Notes under the pieces: generated by a model
What the model was told of the DNA's origin: nothing
Databases searched by the model: none
The model's input: the letters and a program-made list of their open reading frames with translations, nothing else
Shown: positions 26,604 through 35,784 of the stretch, piece by piece
Position numbering within the stretch: the stretch's first letter is position 1
Layout: each line of letters begins with the position of its first letter
Source of the DNA: Silvimonas terrae
Lineage (GTDB): Bacteria > Pseudomonadota > Gammaproteobacteria > Burkholderiales > Chitinibacteraceae
Assembly (NCBI RefSeq): GCF_014202765.1
Contig: NZ_JACHHN010000005.1
Location: forward strand, 62,001-126,000
Length of the DNA stretch: 64,000 bases
Direction of reading: 5' to 3'
Translations under genes and position numbers: made by a program

Positions 26604-26619
26604 TGTTCCACGTGGAACA
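26604..26619. other. parS chromosome partition site 1
   Basis: Perfect 16-bp palindrome TGTTCCACGTGGAACA in the gap between the deoxyribosyltransferase and parC. It is identical to the Pseudomonas parS consensus bound by ParB. Two further sites lie at 28796 and 31350. Confidence 0.9.
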
Positions 26620-26702
26620 GAGACATTCTGTGCACACCCCGCCCACGGAACACAGCGCGCGGCTACAATGCCGTCTGACCTGTTTTCATGGATAGTGGTG
26701 CC

Positions 26703-29102
26703 ATGTCTGAAATCGACGAACAAAACGAGCTTTTGCCCGAACCCGCCGCCGAAACCCCTGAAGAGGCGATTGCAGAAGCCGGCCAGGGTGGTGGCAACCG
26801 GCGTTTTGTTTCCGCGCAGGTCTCCGCCTCCGCGCCAGATGACGGCGAGACGGTGCAATTGGGCCTGTACGCCGAGCGCAGTTATCTTGAATACGCCATG
26901 AGCGTGGTGAAAAGCCGCGCCCTGCCCCAAGTGGAAGACGGCCAGAAACCGGTGCAGCGCCGCGTGCTCTATGCCATGCACGAGATGGGCCTGACCGCGA
27001 CCGCCAAGCCGGTTAAATCCGCACGTATCGTGGGTGAAGTGCTGGGTAAGTATCACCCGCACGGTGACCAGTCTGCCTATGACGCCCTGGTGCGCATTGC
27101 CCAGAGCTTCTCGCTGCGTTACCCCTTGATCGACGGTCAGGGTAACTTTGGCTCACGCGATGGCGACGATGCCGCTGCCATGCGGTATACCGAAGCGCGG
27201 CTGACCCCGATTGCTGATCTGTTGTTGGGGGAGCTCAACCAGGGCACCACCGACTTTATCCCTAACTATGATGGCGCGTTCGACGAGCCGGTACTGCTGC
27301 CCGCACGCCTGCCCATGCTGTTGCTCAATGGCGCATCGGGTATTGCGGTGGGGATGGCGACGGAAATTCCGTCGCACAACCTGGGTGAAGTGGCCGACGC
27401 CGCCGTGGCTTTGATCCGCAATCGGGCGCTGGGTGTTGCCGACCTGATGGAGTACATCAAGGGTCCGGACCTGCCTGGTGGTGGCCAGATTATTTCTGGC
27501 CAGCGCGATATCCAGGCGGCCTACGAAACCGGCCGCGGCTCGCTCAAGATCCGCGCCCGTTGGGACAAAGAAGACATGGCGCGCGGCCAGTGGCAGATGG
27601 TGGTGACCGAGCTGCCACAAGGCACCTCGTCCCAGCGCGTGCTGGAAGAAATTGAAGAGCTGACCAATCCCAAGGTCAAAAAAGGCAAGAAAGCACTCAG
27701 CCAGGAACAGATCCAGACCAAGCAATTGATCCTGTCGTTACTGGACCGGGTGCGGGATGAATCCGGTAAAGACCAGCCGGTACGGCTGGTGCTTGAACCC
27801 AAATCTTCTCGCCAGAACCCGGACGAATTGATGAATGTGTTGCTGGCGCATACTTCGCTGGAAACATCGCTCTCGTTCAACGTGGTCTGTATCGGACGCG
27901 ACGGACGTCCGGGCCAGAAGTCGCTCAAGGCGTTGCTGGAAGAATGGATCGACTATCGCTTTATTACCGTCACCCGACGCCTGAATCACCGGCTGGGCCA
28001 GGTGAATGACCGTATCCATATCCTGGAAGGCCGCCTCATCGTCTTCCTGAATATCGATGAAGTGATCCGCATCATCCGGCATAGCGATGAGCCCAAACCG
28101 GCGCTGATCGACGCATTTAATCTGTCTGATCGCCAGGCCGAAGACATTCTTGAAATCCGCTTGCGCCAATTGGCGCGGCTAGAAGGCATCAAGATTGAGC
28201 AAGAACTGGCGGCACTGCGCACAGAAAAAGAAGAACTGGAACACCTGCTGGCCAACAGCGGCGCGCTGCAAAAACTGGTCATCAAGGAAATCGAAGCGGA
28301 TCGCAAGAAGTTTGGCGACCCGCGCCGCACGCTGATTCAGGAAGCCGAACGGGCCTCGCTGGAAGCGACGGTGGTGGATGAACCGACCACGCTGATCCTC
28401 TCTGAAAAAGGCTGGCTACGCTCCCGCCAGGGGCATGGTGTCGATATCCAGAACCTGGCCTTCAAAGATGGCGATACCTTGCTGGCGGCCATTGAATGCC
28501 GCACGGTAGATCAAGTCGCCCTGCTGGGTACGGATGGCCGTATTTACACGATTGCGGCATCCGCGATTCCGGGTGGTCGTGGTGACGGTGTACCGGTCAC
28601 CACGCTGGTGGAGCTGACCCCACAGACCAAGGTGACACAGATGGTCGTCGGCAAAGCGCAAGACTGGCTGGTGATTGCCAACTCCGCTGGCTATGGCTTT
28701 ACCTGCCAGTTTGAAAATCTGCTATCGCGCCAAAAGGCCGGCAAGGCGTTTCTCACGCTGGAAAAGGGCGAGACTGTTCTGCGTGTCTCTGCTTTTGTTC
28801 CACGTGAAACATCGCTGGTGGCGTGTCTTTCCAAGGCCGGCAAACTGCATCTGTTCCCGTTATCCGAGTTCAAACAGCTCTCTGGTGGCGGTCGCGGTGT
28901 GATTACCATGGCGCTGGATGACAAGGACACCCTTGCTGCGATCACCGTCTCTGACGGTGTAACGCTCAAACTCACTGGCACCGGCCGTGGTGGCAAAGCG
29001 GTAGAACTGGTACTGGATGAAAACGAGATGGCACCTTATATCGGCAAGCGGGTACGCAAGGGCAAGCCGATTAATGCGGGTCTCAAATTTCCAGGCTTCT
29101 GA
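26703..29102 (+). CDS. parC: DNA topoisomerase IV subunit A
   Basis: 799 residues. An acidic N-terminal extension of about 55 residues precedes the winged-helix/tower core ([30 protein letters not shown]). The catalytic Tyr lies in the [10 protein letters not shown] segment (Tyr of RYTE). The core ends in a ParC-type C-terminal propeller ([12 protein letters not shown]). In the quinolone-resistance region [16 protein letters not shown], the E. coli Ser80 position is Gln and the Glu84 position is Asp. An ATG five codons upstream is an alternative start. A parS site is embedded in the coding sequence. Confidence 0.95.
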   Translation: MSEIDEQNELLPEPAAETPEEAIAEAGQGGGNRRFVSAQVSASAPDDGETVQLGLYAERSYLEYAMSVVKSRALPQVEDGQKPVQRRVLYAMHEMGLTATAKPVKSARIVGEVLGKYHPHGDQSAYDALVRIAQSFSLRYPLIDGQGNFGSRDGDDAAAMRYTEARLTPIADLLLGELNQGTTDFIPNYDGAFDEPVLLPARLPMLLLNGASGIAVGMATEIPSHNLGEVADAAVALIRNRALGVADLMEYIKGPDLPGGGQIISGQRDIQAAYETGRGSLKIRARWDKEDMARGQWQMVVTELPQGTSSQRVLEEIEELTNPKVKKGKKALSQEQIQTKQLILSLLDRVRDESGKDQPVRLVLEPKSSRQNPDELMNVLLAHTSLETSLSFNVVCIGRDGRPGQKSLKALLEEWIDYRFITVTRRLNHRLGQVNDRIHILEGRLIVFLNIDEVIRIIRHSDEPKPALIDAFNLSDRQAEDILEIRLRQLARLEGIKIEQELAALRTEKEELEHLLANSGALQKLVIKEIEADRKKFGDPRRTLIQEAERASLEATVVDEPTTLILSEKGWLRSRQGHGVDIQNLAFKDGDTLLAAIECRTVDQVALLGTDGRIYTIAASAIPGGRGDGVPVTTLVELTPQTKVTQMVVGKAQDWLVIANSAGYGFTCQFENLLSRQKAGKAFLTLEKGETVLRVSAFVPRETSLVACLSKAGKLHLFPLSEFKQLSGGGRGVITMALDDKDTLAAITVSDGVTLKLTGTGRGGKAVELVLDENEMAPYIGKRVRKGKPINAGLKFPGF
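28796..28811. other. parS chromosome partition site 2 (inside parC)
   Basis: TGTTCCACGTGAAACA, identical to a Bacillus subtilis parS sequence, one mismatch from a perfect palindrome. It is encoded within parC as part of FVPRETS. ParB binding here would span the coding region. Confidence 0.88.
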
Positions 29103-29111
29103 ACTCCGGGC

Positions 29112-29663
29112 ATGACGACGCAGCCGACACCAGCCCTCCTTGCCTTGTGGTCCAGCCTGGGGATTCAACCCGGTTGGATCACCGCGCGCGGTTTACCGTT
29201 GTTTGCTGATGCGGATGAGTTGGTTGCGGTTCAGGGTTTTTATCCAGAACGCACTTTCCGGCTCACCCCCGCCGCTGCACAGGCATGGACTGGCCTGCAT
29301 GCAGCCGCTACTGCGGACGGGATTGATCTGGTATTGATCTCCGCCTGGCGGGGTATTGAACGCCAGGTAGAATTGATCCGTAGCCGGCTGGCTCAAGGAG
29401 AAGACATCCAGCGCATCTTGCAACGGCTGGCACCGCCGGGTTGCAGCGAGCATCACACCGGACGCGCGGTCGATGTAGCAACCCCCCAAACCACCACGCT
29501 GGATGCCAGCTTTGCCGATACGGCGGCCTATGCCTGGTTACAACAGTCCGCAGCCCGCTTTGGCTTTACGCAGTCTTTTCCCCAGGACAATGTATACGGC
29601 TACACGTGGGAGCCGTGGCATTGGTGTTACCAGCCAGAGCTAATCGCAAGTCTTCAGGACTGA
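29112..29663 (+). CDS. M15-family D-alanyl-D-alanine carboxypeptidase-like protein (VanY type)
   Basis: 183 residues. The zinc motif SxHxxGxAxD is complete (S112, H114, G117, A119, D121), and EPWHW supplies the catalytic Glu167 and third His170. No signal peptide is visible, unlike most VanY enzymes, so it may act in the cytoplasm on recycled muropeptides or use another export route. It starts 9 bp after parC and is probably co-transcribed. Confidence 0.85.
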   Translation: MTTQPTPALLALWSSLGIQPGWITARGLPLFADADELVAVQGFYPERTFRLTPAAAQAWTGLHAAATADGIDLVLISAWRGIERQVELIRSRLAQGEDIQRILQRLAPPGCSEHHTGRAVDVATPQTTTLDASFADTAAYAWLQQSAARFGFTQSFPQDNVYGYTWEPWHWCYQPELIASLQD

Positions 29664-29675
29664 TCTGCGCACCAA

Positions 29676-29705
29676 AGAAAAAGCCCGCAACAGCGGGCTT
29701 TTTCT
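29676..29705. terminator. Bidirectional Rho-independent terminator
   Basis: AGAAAAAGCCCGC-AACA-GCGGGCTTTTTCT, between the M15 peptidase (plus) and the convergent CPT-like gene (minus). Confidence 0.92.
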
Positions 29706-29746
29706 GTGTTCCATGGACTAGGGACGGCAATCTGAACCGGACTGTT

Positions 29747-30343
29747 TCATAGCCCCAGACTCAACCGTTCCAGTGTATCCGCCGCACCCCGCCAAAAGCT
29801 GCCAGCCGGGGTTTGCAACAGGGCGGCCAGCTCGGCCGCACAGGCTTGTGCATTCTGGATACCGGTATCCACCACCAGATCGTATTGCATCTGCCCGTGC
29901 ACCCGTTCAAATTCCCAAGCCGCCAGCCCGGCTGGCCGATCACCGCGCTCCGCCTCACGCCGAACAACCTCGGCCAGCGCGCACTGAACACCGACCAGCA
30001 CAACACGGTATCCGGCCAACTCCGTCAGCAGTTCGCGGGTTTCGTCAGCATGACACCAGGCGTTGTCCACGATCAGCCGTAAACCCGCCTGCAGCAGGCC
30101 TGGCAAACAGTAGTGATAGCCCCGCACCAGGTTCTGCCAGTCGTAGCCGTTCCGGGAAATGACATCGCCCCGTTGCAGCCGCGCCAGATCCTCGGGCGGT
30201 AATGTATCAAGTACGGAATCGATGGAGAAATTAAGGTACTGCGTAGGCAACAGTGTTTGCAACGCGCGGGCAATGCTGGTTTTGCCAGACGAACTGGTGC
30301 CATTGAGCACGATGATCTGGGGCAAGCCCTCAACGAATGGCAC
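29747..30343 (-). CDS. Chloramphenicol phosphotransferase-like kinase
   Basis: 198 residues. The P-loop GTSSSGKTS is at residues 15-23. The later segments YLNFSIDSVLDTLPPED, VDNAWCHADETRELL, LVGVQCALAEVVRREAERGDR and HGQMQYDLVVDTG follow the layout of the CPT family (adenylate-kinase-like fold). Such proteins are often annotated as chloramphenicol 3-O-phosphotransferase, but resistance cannot be inferred from this. The gene follows the AraC-type regulator by 6 bp on the same strand. Confidence 0.75.
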   Translation of the reverse strand: MPFVEGLPQIIVLNGTSSSGKTSIARALQTLLPTQYLNFSIDSVLDTLPPEDLARLQRGDVISRNGYDWQNLVRGYHYCLPGLLQAGLRLIVDNAWCHADETRELLTELAGYRVVLVGVQCALAEVVRREAERGDRPAGLAAWEFERVHGQMQYDLVVDTGIQNAQACAAELAALLQTPAGSFWRGAADTLERLSLGL

Positions 30344-30349
30344 GGCCGA

Positions 30350-31243
30350 TTATTCCGGCATCAATGGTAAACAGAGTTCGTAGTGGCCAACCAGATATTG
30401 GTCCTCAGCATAGCGTTCCACTCTGGGTCTTGACGGGTCCAGCACCACTTTCGCACTGGCCACCCAGGTCAGCATCAGATCGCGCCAGCGCGGGCCAATA
30501 TCATCGGTCGGCCCATGATGCCGAAATACCGCCCAACGCCCTGCCTGCAATTTGTATTCGCCCAAGCCACGCGGAATACGCACTGAAGGCGCAATCAGTT
30601 GCGCTGCGTCATACCGCCGCCGGCCGGATGGTGTGGTTGCCGGGTCACTCCAGATCAGCCCGTAGCGGCGCGTCGGCGCAATACCGTACATGGTGCAGGT
30701 CTTGCGAAAGCGCTTCCACAACAAATCCAGGTTACAGCCGTACTCCCCTACTTCGCGGATAAACACCACGCGCTCGGTATCCCAATCCTCAAAGCTGATC
30801 AGCGCATCGACCTCAGCAAAACTCCAGTGGTAGTCCGCTGGCGTGCCGACAATCGCCGCACCAGGTTTGTAGGAATGATCGCCAAGGTTACGGTCACGCC
30901 ATGCATCTGCAGCCGGCGCGCCTTTGCGCCACTCACTGGGGGTAAAACCAAACTCACGGTGAAACGCCCGACTGAACGTCGCAGCGGAAGAGAATCCGAC
31001 CATCAAGGCCACTTTGCCAATGGCCATAGCGGGCTGCCATTGCAAAATCGACGCCGCAGTTTCAAGGCGCAGCCGCCACAAAAATGCCTGCGGCGTTGTC
31101 GCATAGCGGGACTGGAAACGACGAACCAGGTACCAGGGAGAATAATGAGCGGCGTCCGCGAGATCAGCGAGCGTCAACGGCACAGCAAGATCACGCACCA
31201 TCTTGTTGATCGCGCGCTCCAATCTCAGGCAAGGCGTAGACAT
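30350..31243 (-). CDS. AraC-family regulator with GyrI-like effector domain
   Basis: 297 residues. An N-terminal pair of helix-turn-helix motifs (about 8-108: LTLADLADAAHYSPWYLVRRFQ and IGKVALMVGFSSAATFSRAFHREFGFTPSEWR) is followed by a C-terminal GyrI-like small-molecule-binding domain (about 145-297: RVVFIREVGEYG ... YKLQAGRWAVFRHHGPTDDI). This Rob/BmrR-like architecture usually senses hydrophobic or cationic compounds. It probably controls the downstream CPT-like kinase. Confidence 0.9.
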   Translation of the reverse strand: MSTPCLRLERAINKMVRDLAVPLTLADLADAAHYSPWYLVRRFQSRYATTPQAFLWRLRLETAASILQWQPAMAIGKVALMVGFSSAATFSRAFHREFGFTPSEWRKGAPAADAWRDRNLGDHSYKPGAAIVGTPADYHWSFAEVDALISFEDWDTERVVFIREVGEYGCNLDLLWKRFRKTCTMYGIAPTRRYGLIWSDPATTPSGRRRYDAAQLIAPSVRIPRGLGEYKLQAGRWAVFRHHGPTDDIGPRWRDLMLTWVASAKVVLDPSRPRVERYAEDQYLVGHYELCLPLMPE

Positions 31244-31349
31244 CTTGTATTTATCCCTGGCTAGGCAAAAACCCCAAGCTGCCCATTTTATCAGCGCCTA
31301 TGTCAAGGGGGTATGCCGATCAGCCATTAAACACCAGGCGCTATCAACG

Positions 31350-31365
31350 TGTTCCACGTGGAACA
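31350..31365. other. parS chromosome partition site 3
   Basis: Perfect palindrome TGTTCCACGTGGAACA lying immediately next to the thiD stop codon (thiD ends at 31366 on the minus strand). Confidence 0.9.
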
Positions 31366-32214
31366 TCAGGCAATGGGCATTTCACCCTTGGTGCCCTCTT
31401 CATCTGCGCCGGGCCGGGCCCAGAACAAACGATCGGGAATGAACTGCCCCATACCCGGGCGAAAAGCACGGCTCAATGTCTGCCATGTATATTCCTGGGC
31501 ATCGCGCACGGCAGTACCCAATTCCGCACCGCTAGCCAGCGCGCCAGCAATCGCAGAAGCCAGTGTGCACCCTGCGCCATGGTAACTACCCGGCAAACGT
31601 TCCCACGCATCGCTACGGGTCCGCCCTGCGCGAGAAAACAACGTATTGGTCACCTTGGGCGTATGTTCGTGTGTACCAGTAATCAGCACATACTCACAGC
31701 CGCAATCGAGCAATCTGCTGGCAGCGGCATCCAGTGCCAGTTCTTCCAGCTCATCCGGATCATCCGACGCCAGGCGACGCGCTTCAATACTGTTGGGTGT
31801 AATCAACAATGCATGGGGCATGAGCAATTCACGCATCGCATTCAGCAACTCTTCAGCCGACAACTCATCGTTATGCTGCGGCCCGAGTACCGGATCAAAC
31901 ACCAACGGAATATCCGGATAATCGGCCGCAATCTCGGCAATCACGGCCAGATTTTCCACACTGCCGACCATGCCAACCTTGATGGCATCGATCTGCATAT
32001 CTTCGAGGATATAACGCGCCTGGTCGTGCAACCAGTCAGGTTCAACGGGCTGAAACTCTTGCACACCAGCCGTGTCCTGCACCGTGAGGGCAGTCACGAC
32101 TGGCAGCGGATGGCAACCCAGCGAGGCCAGTGTCAGAATATCGGCTGTCAGCCCGGCACCGCCAGAAGGGTCGTTTGCACCAAAGACGAGGACCAGCGGA
32201 GGAGTAGCAATCAT
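31366..32214 (-). CDS. thiD: Hydroxymethylpyrimidine/phosphomethylpyrimidine kinase
   Basis: 282 residues of the ribokinase-like fold. FGANDPSGGAGLTADILTLASLG at the N-terminus, LTVQDTAGV, VGMVGSVENL, VFDPVLG, LITPNSIEARRL, and the GSYHGAGCTLASAIAGAL anion hole with catalytic Asp replaced by the family's GAGC motif. ThiD phosphorylates HMP for thiamine synthesis. The start codon ATG (32212-32214) follows GGGCAT-type sequence without a strong ribosome binding site. It is divergent from rubredoxin, an arrangement I recall as frequent in betaproteobacteria. Confidence 0.92.
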   Translation of the reverse strand: MIATPPLVLVFGANDPSGGAGLTADILTLASLGCHPLPVVTALTVQDTAGVQEFQPVEPDWLHDQARYILEDMQIDAIKVGMVGSVENLAVIAEIAADYPDIPLVFDPVLGPQHNDELSAEELLNAMRELLMPHALLITPNSIEARRLASDDPDELEELALDAAASRLLDCGCEYVLITGTHEHTPKVTNTLFSRAGRTRSDAWERLPGSYHGAGCTLASAIAGALASGAELGTAVRDAQEYTWQTLSRAFRPGMGQFIPDRLFWARPGADEEGTKGEMPIA

Positions 32215-32277
32215 GGGCGGGCACAGTGAATTATCGGGTAGAATCCTGATTCTAAACCAAGCCATCAAGTGGACCGC

Positions 32278-32442
32278 ATGAAAAAATATATGTGCCTGAT
32301 TTGTGGATTCATTTACGACGAAGCCGAGGGCTGCCCCAACGATGGCATTGCCCCGGGAACGACGTGGGAAGACGTGCCCATCAACTGGACCTGTCCTGAT
32401 TGTGGCGCACGCAAAGACGATTTCGAGATGGTCGAAATCTGA
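32278..32442 (+). CDS. Rubredoxin
   Basis: 54 residues. It carries the two iron-binding pairs C6-x-x-C9 ([11 protein letters not shown]) and C39-x-x-C42 ([17 protein letters not shown]) plus the conserved [10 protein letters not shown] complete one-iron rubredoxin, an electron carrier for alkane hydroxylation or oxygen/ROS reduction. It starts ATGAAAAAATATATG. A hairpin terminator follows 15 bp after the stop. Confidence 0.95.
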   Translation: MKKYMCLICGFIYDEAEGCPNDGIAPGTTWEDVPINWTCPDCGARKDDFEMVEI

Positions 32443-32457
32443 ACCAGGCGTACGCAG

Positions 32458-32484
32458 ACGGCGCGGCTCTGTCCGCGCCGTTTT
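32458..32484 (+). terminator. Rho-independent terminator after rubredoxin
   Basis: Perfect 9-bp stem ACGGCGCGG / CCGCGCCGT with a short loop and TTTTC tail, placed 28 bp before the hemJ-like start. Some read-through is likely. Confidence 0.75.
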
Positions 32485-32512
32485 CATTTGTGCCTTCAAG
32501 GAAGACAACCGC

Positions 32513-32935
32513 ATGCTTTGGGTCAAAGCCTTTCATATCATTTTTGTGGTGAGCTGGTTTGCCGGCTTGTTTTATCTGCCGCGTATCTACGTCAACCTGG
32601 CCATGGAGCAAGACAATGTCGCACGGGAGCGCTTGTTGCTAATGGCAGGCAAACTGCTGCGCTTCATGACCCCGATCGCTGTGCTGGCTGTCGGCTTCGG
32701 GCTGTGGATGTGGTCGTACTACAATTTCTTTGCCGGCCCCGGTTGGCGCTGGATGCACGCCAAATTGTTGCTGGTGCTCCTGCTGATTCTTTATCACGGT
32801 ATCTGTATTCACCTGCACGCGCGCTTTGTTGCCCAACGCAACACGCATAGCCATATCTGGTATCGCTGGTTCAATGAGATTCCGGTGCTGCTGCTGGCAG
32901 GTGTGGTGATCCTGGTGACCGTCAAACCTTTCTGA
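32513..32935 (+). CDS. hemJ: HemJ-like protoporphyrinogen oxidase / CopD-family membrane protein
   Basis: 140 residues with four transmembrane helices. WVKAFHIIFVVSWFAGLFYLPRIYV at the N-terminus holds the conserved His and Arg of the HemJ (UPF0093) family, and RWMHAKLLLVLLLILYHG the second His-x-Lys. HemJ oxidises protoporphyrinogen IX in many proteobacteria lacking HemG or HemY. Its location beside hemL fits haem synthesis. The start follows AAGGAAG. Confidence 0.82.
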   Translation: MLWVKAFHIIFVVSWFAGLFYLPRIYVNLAMEQDNVARERLLLMAGKLLRFMTPIAVLAVGFGLWMWSYYNFFAGPGWRWMHAKLLLVLLLILYHGICIHLHARFVAQRNTHSHIWYRWFNEIPVLLLAGVVILVTVKPF

Positions 32936-32949
32936 AAACGAGCTCTGTC

Positions 32950-33417
32950 ATGGCACTGGAAATCGAACGCAAATACCTGCTGGCTACGGCGCAGTGGCGC
33001 GAAGAAATCAACAGCTCAACCCGCATCGCGCAGGGCTATCTGAATGATGCACCAGCGCGCACGGTACGGGTACGGATCAAGGGTGATAAAGGTTTTCTGA
33101 CCATCAAGGGCAAAAACGAAGGCATTGCCCGCGCAGAATTTGAATACGAAATCCCGCTAGCCGACGCGAGCGAACTGCTCAAACTATGCCCCAATGTGCT
33201 CGATAAAACCCGGCACGAAATCCATCGCGATGGGTTCGTTTGGGAGATCGACGAATTTGCGGGCGACAATGCCGGTTTGATCGTCGCTGAGATTGAACTG
33301 CCCGCCCTGGATACCGAATTTGCCAAACCCGCCTGGCTGGGTGAGGAAGTTTCTGGCGATGCGCGTTATTACAACAGCGCCCTCTCCAATACGCCCTATA
33401 CCCGCTGGCCACGTTGA
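32950..33417 (+). CDS. CYTH-domain protein (triphosphate tunnel metalloenzyme)
   Basis: 155 residues. The diagnostic ExExK motif is in MALEIERKYLL. Paired basic and acidic strands (TVRVRIKGDKGFLTIKGK, RAEFEYEIP, HRDGFVWEIDEFAG, LIVAEIELP) form the eight-stranded tunnel. Members hydrolyse inorganic triphosphate or thiamine triphosphate, or make cAMP. Short single-domain bacterial forms are usually triphosphatases. It sits between hemJ and hemL in one apparent operon. Confidence 0.88.
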   Translation: MALEIERKYLLATAQWREEINSSTRIAQGYLNDAPARTVRVRIKGDKGFLTIKGKNEGIARAEFEYEIPLADASELLKLCPNVLDKTRHEIHRDGFVWEIDEFAGDNAGLIVAEIELPALDTEFAKPAWLGEEVSGDARYYNSALSNTPYTRWPR

Positions 33418-33434
33418 ACCGGAGTAAGTAAATA

Positions 33435-34715
33435 ATGTCCCGAAATCAAACCTTGTTTGAAGCTGCCTGCAAACATATCCCGGGTGGCGTGAATTCACCT
33501 GTACGCGCATTTGGCTCAGTGGGTGGGACCCCACCCTTCATCCAGCGCGGCGAAGGCGCCTGGGTCTGGGATGCAGACGGCAAACGCTATATCGATTACG
33601 TCGGCTCCTGGGGCCCGCTGATTCTGGGTCACGCCCACCCGCAAGTGATCGAAGCGGTACAACGCGCAGCAGCCAATGGCCTGAGCTTTGGCGCGCCCAC
33701 GGCCGCTGAAGTAGACCTGGCCGACTTGCTGTGCGAGATGCTGCCGGCGCTGGACCAGGTGCGCCTTGTTTCCAGCGGCACTGAAGCCACCATGACGGCC
33801 ATCCGCCTTGCCCGCGGCTTCACGGGTCGGGACAAGCTGATCAAGTTTGAAGGTTGCTACCACGGCCACGCCGATAGCCTGCTGGTCAAAGCCGGCTCCG
33901 GTTTATTGACCTTTGGTAACCCCTCCTCTGCTGGCGTACCCGCCGCCGTTGCTGCTGACACCATCGTGCTGCCTTATAACGATGTTGCCGCGCTGGAAGC
34001 AGCGTTTGCCGAACATGCAGGCAAAATTTCTGCAATTATTGTCGAGCCCGTCGCCGGCAACATGAACCTGATCAAGCCATCACCGGCTTTCATCAAAGCA
34101 ATGCGCACACTCACTGAAAACGATGGTTCGCTGCTGATTTATGATGAAGTCATGACCGGCTTCAGAGTGGGCTTGCACTGCGCACAGGGTTTGCATGGCA
34201 TTACGCCCGATCTGGTCACCCTGGGTAAGGTCGTAGGCGGCGGCATGCCGCTGGCGGCCTTTGGCGGCCGCGCTGACGTCATGGCCAAGCTGGCCCCCCT
34301 CGGGCCTGTCTATCAAGCTGGCACGCTCTCTGGCAACCCTGTAGCCGTCGCTGCGGGCATTGCCACGCTGCAACTCATCCGCCAGCCGGGTTTCTTTGAA
34401 AACCTGACCGCCAAAACCAGCCAATTGGTCGATGGCCTGCAAGCCGCAGCCAACGCAGCTGGCGAAACCTTCTGCGCGCAAAGCGTGGGCGGCATGTTCG
34501 GCGTGTATTTCAGCAAGAACACGCCGCAGTCATTCAGTGAAGTCATGGCCGCTGACAAAGCCCGCTTCAATGCGTTTTTCCATGCACTGCTGGACGAAGG
34601 GGTATACCTGGCGCCGTCTGCGTTTGAGGCGGGGTTTGTGTCGGCTGCGCATAGCAACGATGATCTGCAATACACCTTTGCGGCCGCAAAATCGGCGTTT
34701 TCCCGCTTGACCTGA
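33435..34715 (+). CDS. hemL: Glutamate-1-semialdehyde 2,1-aminomutase
   Basis: 426 residues. Class III aminotransferase fold with [62 protein letters not shown] and the PLP-binding Lys in [12 protein letters not shown]. It converts glutamate 1-semialdehyde to 5-aminolevulinate in the C5 route of tetrapyrrole synthesis. Preceded by GGAGTAAG and followed by a strong terminator. Confidence 0.97.
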   Translation: MSRNQTLFEAACKHIPGGVNSPVRAFGSVGGTPPFIQRGEGAWVWDADGKRYIDYVGSWGPLILGHAHPQVIEAVQRAAANGLSFGAPTAAEVDLADLLCEMLPALDQVRLVSSGTEATMTAIRLARGFTGRDKLIKFEGCYHGHADSLLVKAGSGLLTFGNPSSAGVPAAVAADTIVLPYNDVAALEAAFAEHAGKISAIIVEPVAGNMNLIKPSPAFIKAMRTLTENDGSLLIYDEVMTGFRVGLHCAQGLHGITPDLVTLGKVVGGGMPLAAFGGRADVMAKLAPLGPVYQAGTLSGNPVAVAAGIATLQLIRQPGFFENLTAKTSQLVDGLQAAANAAGETFCAQSVGGMFGVYFSKNTPQSFSEVMAADKARFNAFFHALLDEGVYLAPSAFEAGFVSAAHSNDDLQYTFAAAKSAFSRLT

Positions 34716-34730
34716 TGTTTTCGCGGTAGC

Positions 34731-34764
34731 AAGCCTCCAGAGCCAACTCTGGAGGCTTTTTTTT
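34731..34764 (+). terminator. Rho-independent terminator after hemL
   Basis: AAGCCTCCAGA pairs with TCTGGAGGCTT around a six-base loop, followed by eight T. Confidence 0.95.
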
Positions 34765-34891
34765 GGATCGCGTTTACAGGAGAACAACATTTACAACAGT
34801 GGTACACAAAAACCTGACACCTAATCCACAACTGATAACATCAATTAAACTTCTAATTTTGACTCAAACTGTAATTTAAATGGAGGAAATG

Positions 34892-35098
34892 GTGACATTG
34901 TCTTTCGTGCCTGCGGACCCCAGCCGGTCATCAGAACGACGCCAAAGTCGCGAAATCCTGGTGGATACAGGCCGTCATTTACGGTGGATTACCCACAGTG
35001 GCAATGATCTTCTCGCACGGCCCAACTTACGAATACAAACACATCGATTAGCTGTTTGTCTCGGAGAAAAAACAAAATCAACCGGCTGTAAGCTGTAG
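34892..35098 (+). CDS. Doubtful small ORF in the AT-rich gap before the pilins
   Basis: GTG start 5 nt after GGAGGAAAT, giving about 68 residues (MTLSFVPADPSRSSERRQSRE ... KSTGCKL) with no recognisable domain, signal or transmembrane segment. It is the only reading frame of note in the 625-bp gap 34716-35340, which is distinctly AT-rich. I see no RNA or repeat in the rest of the gap. It may be non-coding leader for the pilin operon. Confidence 0.2.
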   Translation: MTLSFVPADPSRSSERRQSREILVDTGRHLRWITHSGNDLLARPNLRIQTHRLAVCLGEKTKSTGCKL

Positions 35099-35340
35099 CT
35101 CGACTTGGGTCCGAAAATAGTAGTATTTGCTTATGACATGTGTTTTCTTAAACATAGAAAATAGTCGACGTATATCGGTTAATGGATGAATTCGCACATT
35201 TTTCGGTTGTAACTATTCCCGAAAAAATGAGCACCCTGGCTACAGACACCCAGACCGACCCGAATACACCCGTTGATCCAGCGTCCATGGATCAGACTTG
35301 ACAGAACATCGCTTGTTCGCGTTATGCGAGGAATGACCAA

Positions 35341-35784
35341 ATGCTGAAGGCAGCTAACACACCAGATCGCCTGAAAGGTTTTACCCTGATCGAGCTCATG
35401 ATCACCGTAGCAATCGTCGGTATCCTGGCAGCGATTGCGATTCCAATTTATGGCAACTACGTCAAGCGCAGCCATCTGCCGGAGGCCTTTGATATGTTGA
35501 GTGCCTTTGGAACCAGAATGGAATCCAGTTACAACGACAATGGTAATTACGGCACCTCTACCACATGTGCTGTGGCAACCCCTTCTAGCACCACCAATTT
35601 CACTTTCAGTTGTACCCCGAGTTCCGCAGCCGACAGCTATACAACCACGGCGACCGGTCAGGCAGCCATGAGTGGTTTTACCTTCACGCTGGACAGTGCT
35701 GGAAACCACAAAACAACCGCATTTCCAGGGGCGTCCAACTTGCCCCTCTCATGCTGGATTTCCAAGGCAGCAACATCGTGCTGA
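35341..35784 (+). CDS. pilE: Type IV pilin, PilE-like
   Basis: 147 residues. The leader MLKAANTPDRLKG ends at the prepilin peptidase site G-FTLIEL (Glu5 present), followed by the hydrophobic N-terminal helix (MITVAIVGILAAIAIPIYGNYVKRS). The globular head has two Cys pairs (STTCAV, FSCTPS, SCWISKAATSC), as in PilE/ComP-like minor pilins. GAGGAATG precedes the start. First gene of the pilin cluster ending in pilY1. Confidence 0.9.
   Translation: MLKAANTPDRLKGFTLIELMITVAIVGILAAIAIPIYGNYVKRSHLPEAFDMLSAFGTRMESSYNDNGNYGTSTTCAVATPSSTTNFTFSCTPSSAADSYTTTATGQAAMSGFTFTLDSAGNHKTTAFPGASNLPLSCWISKAATSC

Noticed and set aside
26668-26680. GCCGTCTGA, similar to the Neisseria DNA uptake sequence
   Set aside because: Single occurrence noticed, at a gene edge; no enrichment or terminator-paired copies seen.
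35300-35330. TTGACA followed 18 bp later by TTATGC, a promoter-like pair before pilE
   Set aside because: It would place the transcript start within a few bases of the pilE ribosome site, leaving almost no leader; the -10 match is poor.
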